11,843 bases of DNA from Proteiniphilum sp. UBA4084 (lineage in GTDB: Bacteria > Bacteroidota > Bacteroidia > Bacteroidales > Dysgonomonadaceae). Position 1 is the first letter of the stretch. The number at the start of each line of letters is the position of its first letter. Shown piece after piece: positions 7,170-11,843 of the stretch. The stretch covers positions 1 through 11,843 of the forward strand of contig DFYK01000044.1 in the NCBI GenBank assembly GCA_002383605.1, given 5' to 3'. Made by a program: the position numbers and the translations under genes. The notes under the pieces were generated by a model. That model worked only from the letters and a program-made list of their open reading frames with translations, ran no database searches and was not told the origin of the DNA.

Positions 7170-8084
7170 TCAGAAAGACCACTCTTTCGATGTCTTTGCC
7201 TTTTCTGTTTCTGCAGGAACAGCTGTTTTTGTTTGAATCGGCGCGGATGTTTGATTCTGCACGCCGGCACCTTTGTAATACTGCATCACATTGGGCAGGA
7301 TCTTTTCTATAGAGGCAATACGCTTGCTATCTGTAGGGTGGGTACTGAGAAATTCGGGTATCTGAGCACCGCCCCCGCTCTCAGCCATCCTCGTCCAAAA
7401 GGGTACTGCTGCACGTGGGTCATATCCAGCCATCGCCATCACGATTAACCCGATCTCATCGGCTTCATACTCCTGTTTGCGCGCATAGGGCATCATTACA
7501 CCATATTGCGCACCAAGACCAAAAACAGTCTGACCCAACTGTTGTGCAACCTGGGAATTGCCTAACAGGCCACCCGCGATAGCCCCACCATATTGCAATG
7601 CTAGCTGTTGGCTGATCCTTTCACTGGAATGCTGGGCAATCACATGGGCAATCTCATGACCTACTACCACAGCCAGGGCTTCTTCTGTCTGGGTAACCGG
7701 AAGCAAACCGGAATAAATAACTACCTTTCCCCCCGGCATGGCGAAAGCATTTACGCTGTTTTCCTTCACCAGGCTGAACTCCCATGCGAAGTTCTCCAGT
7801 TCCGATGCATAGCCGTTGTTGGTATAAAAACTTTCCACCGCATTTGCTATACGGCTACCGACACGGCTGACCATCTGGGCGTTGGATGTACCTTTTTCCA
7901 GGGGGGCAGTACGCATGAAATCCTGGTACTGCTGCAAGCTCAATGCAATGACTTCCTGGTTCGATACCAGCTGCAATTGTCTCCTTCCCGTAAACGGAAC
8001 GTTCCCGCATGATGTAAGTATGAATGCCGTTAAAAGCAGCATCAACTGAATTTTAGATGTTTGGATTGAATTTTCTCTCTTCAT
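7170..8084 (-). CDS. M48-family zinc metalloprotease lipoprotein
   Basis: The 304-residue product is an M48 peptidase of the envelope lipoprotein type (related to BepA/LoiP/Oma1). A lipoprotein signal ends in ILTSC (acylated Cys26), followed by VPFTGRRQLQLVSNQEV (29-45), the family's usual N-terminal motif. The zinc site is HEIAH (143-147), with the third ligand Glu205 in EYEADEIG, and STHPTDSKRI (247-256) is the conserved C-terminal motif. A low-complexity tail rich in Gln, Thr, Ala and Lys follows. It is expected to act in the periplasm on misfolded envelope proteins; the substrate is unknown. The frame continues in phase to another ATG at 8204, adding 40 basic, non-signal-like residues; the ATG at 8084 puts the signal peptide at the N-terminus and is preferred. 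No strong promoter is visible upstream (best TACTTTTA, 8171-8164). Confidence 0.93.
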   Translation of the reverse strand: MKRENSIQTSKIQLMLLLTAFILTSCGNVPFTGRRQLQLVSNQEVIALSLQQYQDFMRTAPLEKGTSNAQMVSRVGSRIANAVESFYTNNGYASELENFAWEFSLVKENSVNAFAMPGGKVVIYSGLLPVTQTEEALAVVVGHEIAHVIAQHSSERISQQLALQYGGAIAGGLLGNSQVAQQLGQTVFGLGAQYGVMMPYARKQEYEADEIGLIVMAMAGYDPRAAVPFWTRMAESGGGAQIPEFLSTHPTDSKRIASIEKILPNVMQYYKGAGVQNQTSAPIQTKTAVPAETEKAKTSKEWSF

Positions 8085-8418
8085 AGACTTTTTATTGATG
8101 ATCCATATTTTGGTTATCTCAGCGTTATATCCTGCTCTTTTCTTTCTATTAAACAGTTTTCTGTAAAAGTAGTTTATTTTTGGCAGATCTTTTCTCTTTT
8201 TCATCAGCCTCTTTCTTCTCCCGGATAAATTGGTGGATTTCTTCCACAGGTGGTTTGTTTGTCGCTCAGCCAGATGACCCCGGGAAAAATCTTTTTGATT
8301 TAACCCTCAAATTTCCTATCTTTGGGCGATTTTAATAGAACAAAAACATCCCATAGCAAGAATTGTACGACTTCGGTTTTGAAAGCCGCCGGCGTGACAT
8401 TTGCATAGTAACTCAGGT
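8085..8418. other. divergent intergenic region between M48 gene and parC
   Basis: This 334-bp stretch has no convincing gene. The in-frame extension of the M48 frame (8085-8204) is AT-rich, translates to a Lys/Arg-rich peptide, and is unlikely to be coding. Positions 8205-8293 show nothing recognisable. The parC promoter lies at 8294-8324. The parC leader (about 8330-8418) contains a small hairpin, CGGTTTTGAAAGCCG (8374-8388), with a 6-bp stem including one G-U pair. I see no known riboswitch and no T-tract after the hairpin. Confidence 0.6.
8294..8324 (+). promoter_or_regulatory. Bacteroidetes-type promoter for parC
   Basis: TTTG (8294-8297), a 19-bp spacer and TATCTTTG (8317-8324) match the Bacteroidetes consensus exactly. 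Transcription would begin near 8330, giving a leader of about 90 nt before the ATG at 8419, the longest leader in the window. Confidence 0.72.
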
Positions 8419-11118
8419 ATGTCTGCAGATCAAATTAACAACGACGAAATAAGCGAAAAAAATGGACCGGGGGAAGAGGAGGAAACCGATTTATCGTACA
8501 AGTCGGGAACCAATCCAAAAATACCCGTTAAGTTGGGTGACGACAGCACGCTCAATCTCTCCAAAATGTATCAGAGCTGGTTTTTAGACTATGCTTCCTA
8601 TGTGATACTGGAACGTGCCGTGCCGCATATATCAGATGGACTAAAGCCGGTGCAGCGACGAATCCTGCACTCGATGAAGCGGATGGACGACGGTCGTTAC
8701 AACAAGGTAGCCAACATCATTGGAAACACCATGCAGTACCATCCGCATGGCGACGCTTCCATTGGCGATGCGCTGGTGCAGCTTGGACAAAAAGATCTAC
8801 TGATTGATACACAGGGTAACTGGGGAAATATCCTTACAGGCGACGGCGCTGCCGCACCCCGTTATATCGAGGCCCGGTTGACAAAATTTGCACTCGAGGT
8901 GTTGTTTAATGCCAAAACAACCGAATGGAAGGCTACCTACGACGGTAGAAACAAGGAACCGGTGACCCTGCCTGCCCAGTTTCCGTTGCTGCTGGCACAG
9001 GGAGCGGAAGGTATCGCTGTGGGCCTCTCCTCCAAAATTCTGCCCCATAACTTCAACGAGTTGTGCGATGCCGCCATCGCCTACCTCGAAGGTAAGCCGT
9101 TCAGGCTTTATCCCGACTTTCAAACGGGTGGTTATATCGATGTCGAGAAGTACAACGACGGAGAACGCGGCGGTTCGGTGAAAGTACGTTCCACCATCAC
9201 GAAGCTGGACAATAAAACACTTGTCATCAAAGATATCCCTTTTGGAAGGACAACCGCCAGTGTAGTAGATTCTATCCTGAAGGCAAATGAAAAGGGAAAA
9301 ATAAAAATCAAAAAAGTAGACGATATCACAGCGCAGAACGTGGAGATCCAGGTACAGCTTGCACCGGGTGTGTCATCCGACAAGACCATTGATGCACTCT
9401 ATGCCTTTACCGACTGTGAAATCAGCATCTCTCCCAACTGTTGCGTCATCGACGATGACAAGCCCCATTTCCTGACCGTGAGCGATGTGATGCGGGTGTC
9501 GGTCGACACCACAAAGGAGAGCCTGCGCCTCGAACTGGAAATTGAACGAACCGAAAAACAGGAAGCACTCCTGTTTGCATCACTCGAAAAAATCTTCATC
9601 GAAGAACGAATATACAAGGATAAAGAATTTGAAAACGCAGGCAACATGGACATTGCCCTGACCCACATCGATAAACGGCTGACACCCTTTAAGGCTGGTT
9701 TCATCCGGGAAATCACACGCGACGACCTGGTCAGGCTGATGGAGATCAAGATGGCCCGCATTCTCAAATTTAACTCCGACAAGGCCAATGAGCTCATCGC
9801 AAGGCTGCTGGAGGAGATTGATGAGATTACCCACCACCTCAATACCCTGGTGGACTATACCATATCCTGGTATCTGATGCTGAAAGACCGTTACGGAAAA
9901 AATTACCCACGGAAAACGGAAATACGCAGTTTTGAGAATATTGAGGCGGTAAAGGTGGCCGAAGCCAACGAAAAACTCTATGTGAACCGGGAGGAAGGAT
10001 TCATTGGTACCGGGTTGAAGAAAGATGAGTTCGTGTGCAACTGTTCCGATATCGACGATGCCATCGTGTTCTTTAAAGATGGTAAATATAAGGTGGTGAA
10101 AGTCAGTGAAAAAATGTTTGTTGGCAAAGGAATACTTTATGCCAGCGTCTTCAAGAAGAACGACAAGCGTACCATCTATAACGTGGTCTATCGCGATGGC
10201 AAGGCGGGGGCGCACTACATCAAGCGCTTTCCGGTGACCGGTGTCACCCGCGACAAGGAGTATGACCTGACAAAAGGAAAGCCGGGATCGCGCATTGCGT
10301 ATTTCAGTGCCAATCCCAATGGTGAAGCGGAGACCATCAAAGTGATTTTGAAGCCCAAGCCGCGTCTGCGCATCCTGCAGTTTGAAAAAGATTTTAGTGA
10401 AATAGACATCAAGGGACGTGGTGCGATGGGAAATATTCTCACCAAAGCCGATGTACATCGCATTCAGTTAAAACACAAGGGACTCTCCACGCTGGGCGGT
10501 CGCAAGGTGTGGTTCGATCCCGATGTGCTCCGCCTCAATTATGAGGGGGGAGGAAAGTACCTGGGCGAGTTTCAGGGTGATGATATGATTCTGGTTACTA
10601 CCCGTGGTGGTGATTACCGCGTTTGTAATTTTGATCTGAGCAACCATTTTCCAGCCGACATTCACCAGATAGAAAAATTTGAGGAAAGCAAAATATGGTC
10701 CGCGGCATTGTTCGATGCCGATCAGAATTTCGCCTATCTGAAGCGGTTCACCCTGGAAGCATCGGAGAAACCATTGAATTTTCTGGGTGACAATCCCGAT
10801 TCCCGTTTATTCTTGCTTACAGATGTGGTTTATCCGCGCGTAAAGGTTATCTTTGGCGGGAATGATGATTTCCGCGAACCGCTGGAGATTGATGTGGATG
10901 AATTTATCGGTGTGAAAGGTTATAAAGCTAAAGGCAAGCGGATATCGAACTTCGAGGTGAAAACGGTGGAGGAGCTTGAACCCGTCAGATTCCCGGAACC
11001 TGAGACAGAGCAGCAGGAAACAATGAAAGTGGAGATCGGAGAAGAAAACGGTGATACTCCGCTCTCTGATTCTGATTTGCGGGATGAAATAACGGGCCAG
11101 ATGAAATTATTCGATTAA
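8419..11118 (+). CDS. parC: type IIA topoisomerase subunit A, probably topoisomerase IV ParC
   Basis: The 899-residue protein is a GyrA/ParC homologue. This subunit cuts and rejoins DNA and, with ParE or GyrB, decatenates or relaxes chromosomes. Visible, numbered from the ATG at 8419: SWFLDYASYVILERAVPHIS (53-72), DGLKPVQRRIL (73-83), the quinolone-pocket loop HPHGDASIGDAL (108-119), and APRYIEARL (146-154) with catalytic Tyr149. Then come the tower and coiled-coil region (about 370-485) and a C-terminal beta-pinwheel from about 510. There is no canonical GyrA box (QRRGGKG), only KGRGAMG at 665-671, which favours ParC over GyrA. An acidic tail ends in GQMKLFD. The frame extends to a TTG at 8401, but the ATG at 8419 fits better. 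No parE lies next to it: upstream is the divergent M48 gene and downstream a DUF3316 gene. Confidence 0.92.
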   Translation: MSADQINNDEISEKNGPGEEEETDLSYKSGTNPKIPVKLGDDSTLNLSKMYQSWFLDYASYVILERAVPHISDGLKPVQRRILHSMKRMDDGRYNKVANIIGNTMQYHPHGDASIGDALVQLGQKDLLIDTQGNWGNILTGDGAAAPRYIEARLTKFALEVLFNAKTTEWKATYDGRNKEPVTLPAQFPLLLAQGAEGIAVGLSSKILPHNFNELCDAAIAYLEGKPFRLYPDFQTGGYIDVEKYNDGERGGSVKVRSTITKLDNKTLVIKDIPFGRTTASVVDSILKANEKGKIKIKKVDDITAQNVEIQVQLAPGVSSDKTIDALYAFTDCEISISPNCCVIDDDKPHFLTVSDVMRVSVDTTKESLRLELEIERTEKQEALLFASLEKIFIEERIYKDKEFENAGNMDIALTHIDKRLTPFKAGFIREITRDDLVRLMEIKMARILKFNSDKANELIARLLEEIDEITHHLNTLVDYTISWYLMLKDRYGKNYPRKTEIRSFENIEAVKVAEANEKLYVNREEGFIGTGLKKDEFVCNCSDIDDAIVFFKDGKYKVVKVSEKMFVGKGILYASVFKKNDKRTIYNVVYRDGKAGAHYIKRFPVTGVTRDKEYDLTKGKPGSRIAYFSANPNGEAETIKVILKPKPRLRILQFEKDFSEIDIKGRGAMGNILTKADVHRIQLKHKGLSTLGGRKVWFDPDVLRLNYEGGGKYLGEFQGDDMILVTTRGGDYRVCNFDLSNHFPADIHQIEKFEESKIWSAALFDADQNFAYLKRFTLEASEKPLNFLGDNPDSRLFLLTDVVYPRVKVIFGGNDDFREPLEIDVDEFIGVKGYKAKGKRISNFEVKTVEELEPVRFPEPETEQQETMKVEIGEENGDTPLSDSDLRDEITGQMKLFD

Positions 11119-11134
11119 CACACAGAACAATCGC

Positions 11135-11843
11135 ATGAAGCAAGCAATAACATCGATACTTATCTGGATCAGTTTTTTCTGCAGTTTGTTTTCACAGGAT
11201 CTTTCCCTGTCGGAACCGGTAAATACGGTGAATCATTCCACCCTGTTTGGTATTGGAAAAGCTTATTTGTCAGATAGTTATCTGTCGCCGCTCACATACA
11301 ACGGCATCAGCATGACGCTAATGCATGATCGAATGAAAAGAACCCCTTATTTCACGGGTAAGCTGTTGTTGCAGCAACAATTCCAGATACAGGTAGGCAT
11401 CACCGAAAATCCCACCGCCTCGGCGTCGGAATATTATGGTGACATCAGCTACTACCTGACCGGTTTGTATCCCATATTGCAAACCACACGTTTTAAACTG
11501 CTGGGTGGTGGCGGATGGGATGCATCCCTTGGCGGTATTTACAATGTGCGGAACTCCAACAATCCAGGGTCACTGAAAGTATCCACCAACCTCAACCTCT
11601 CGGCAATGGCACATTACAGCTTTCCCTGGGCCACGTTTCGCTGGCAACTCTCCACTCCGTTTGTGGGTATGTTTTTCTCACCGGAGTACGGGCATTCCTA
11701 TTATGAAATATTTACGCTGGGGAACAACAAGGGAACGGTCCATCTGGGCTCATTCCACAACCAGCTCGCCCTGCGGAACTATTTCACGGTAGATGTACCC
11801 TTGCAGAAAATTACATTCCGGGCTGGCTATCTGGGAGATTACT
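11135..11843 (+). CDS. DUF3316-family secreted/outer-membrane protein, 3' end cut by window edge
   Basis: From the ATG at 11135 the frame is open through the window edge (236 complete codons). A signal peptide (MKQAITSILIWISFFCSLFS, cleavage probable near SLFSQ at residue 21) is followed by a region rich in Tyr, Phe, Gly and Leu. Alternating strands such as KLLLQQQFQIQVGI and YGDISYYLTGLYPILQ suggest an outer-membrane beta-sheet or small barrel. Content and position just after parC fit the Bacteroidales family DUF3316, whose function is unknown; I assign it from memory, not from a search. The gap to the parC stop is only 16 bp with no promoter visible, so it is probably co-transcribed with parC. 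Cys16 is not in a valid lipobox. Confidence 0.8.
   Translation, partial: MKQAITSILIWISFFCSLFSQDLSLSEPVNTVNHSTLFGIGKAYLSDSYLSPLTYNGISMTLMHDRMKRTPYFTGKLLLQQQFQIQVGITENPTASASEYYGDISYYLTGLYPILQTTRFKLLGGGGWDASLGGIYNVRNSNNPGSLKVSTNLNLSAMAHYSFPWATFRWQLSTPFVGMFFSPEYGHSYYEIFTLGNNKGTVHLGSFHNQLALRNYFTVDVPLQKITFRAGYLGDY

Noticed and set aside
8085..8204. 40-residue N-terminal extension of the M48 protease
   Set aside because: It would bury the lipoprotein signal peptide inside the protein; the internal ATG at 8084 gives a normal lipoprotein.
9580..10458. 292-codon antisense open frame within parC
   Set aside because: It lies opposite strongly conserved ParC sequence, has no promoter or recognisable domain, and is a shadow produced by codon bias.
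1..11843. search for a new defence, mobile or biosynthetic system
   Set aside because: Every sizeable frame is explained by a known chromosomal family; no repeats, transposase, integrase, toxin-antitoxin pair or CRISPR array was seen.

Overview
The window looks like a housekeeping stretch of a Bacteroidales chromosome, possibly of the Porphyromonadaceae/Dysgonomonadaceae kind; that family placement is a guess from protein similarity as I remember it. Evidence for the group: Bacteroidetes-type promoters (TTTG about 20 bp upstream of TAnnTTTG) stand before several genes, and Bacteroidetes-restricted families are present (DUF5686, DUF4293, DUF3316, the Rpb6-like omega, a BamD in the bamD-rpoZ-DUF4293 order). 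Ribosome-binding sites are weak, and base composition is even and moderate in GC. I see no insertion sequence, tRNA, rRNA, CRISPR array or phage gene.

Left part (1-2950, minus strand): ispE, an isoprenoid-precursor kinase cut by the left edge, lies downstream of a large DUF5686 outer-membrane barrel protein. ispE has its own promoter, whose -33 box lies inside the last codons of the DUF5686 gene.

Middle part (2990-7130, plus strand): a Crp/Fnr-family regulator has a perfect 15-bp palindrome at its presumed transcription start. It is followed by a GH3-family acyl-adenylating enzyme, then by an apparent operon bamD - rpoZ - DUF4293 that joins outer-membrane assembly, an RNA polymerase subunit and a small membrane protein. 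A strong symmetric hairpin (7092-7130) ends this operon and probably also the convergent gene on the other strand.

Right part (7170-11843): an M48 metalloprotease lipoprotein gene on the minus strand faces away from parC, the A subunit of a type IIA topoisomerase (probably topoisomerase IV). parC is followed after 16 bp by a DUF3316 protein that runs off the right edge. Much of the window (DUF5686, BamD, the M48 lipoprotein, DUF3316) is envelope-related.

Several long open frames begin at TTG or at upstream codons that are poor starts. I chose internal ATG starts for DUF5686 (2933), GH3 (3843), M48 (8084) and parC (8419) from signal peptides, promoter positions and family alignment. I found no convincing new multi-gene system. 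The best leads are the palindrome at the Crp/Fnr promoter, a clamp-binding-like QMKLF tail on ParC, an Ala at the quinolone-contact position of ParC, and the unknown substrate of the GH3 enzyme.
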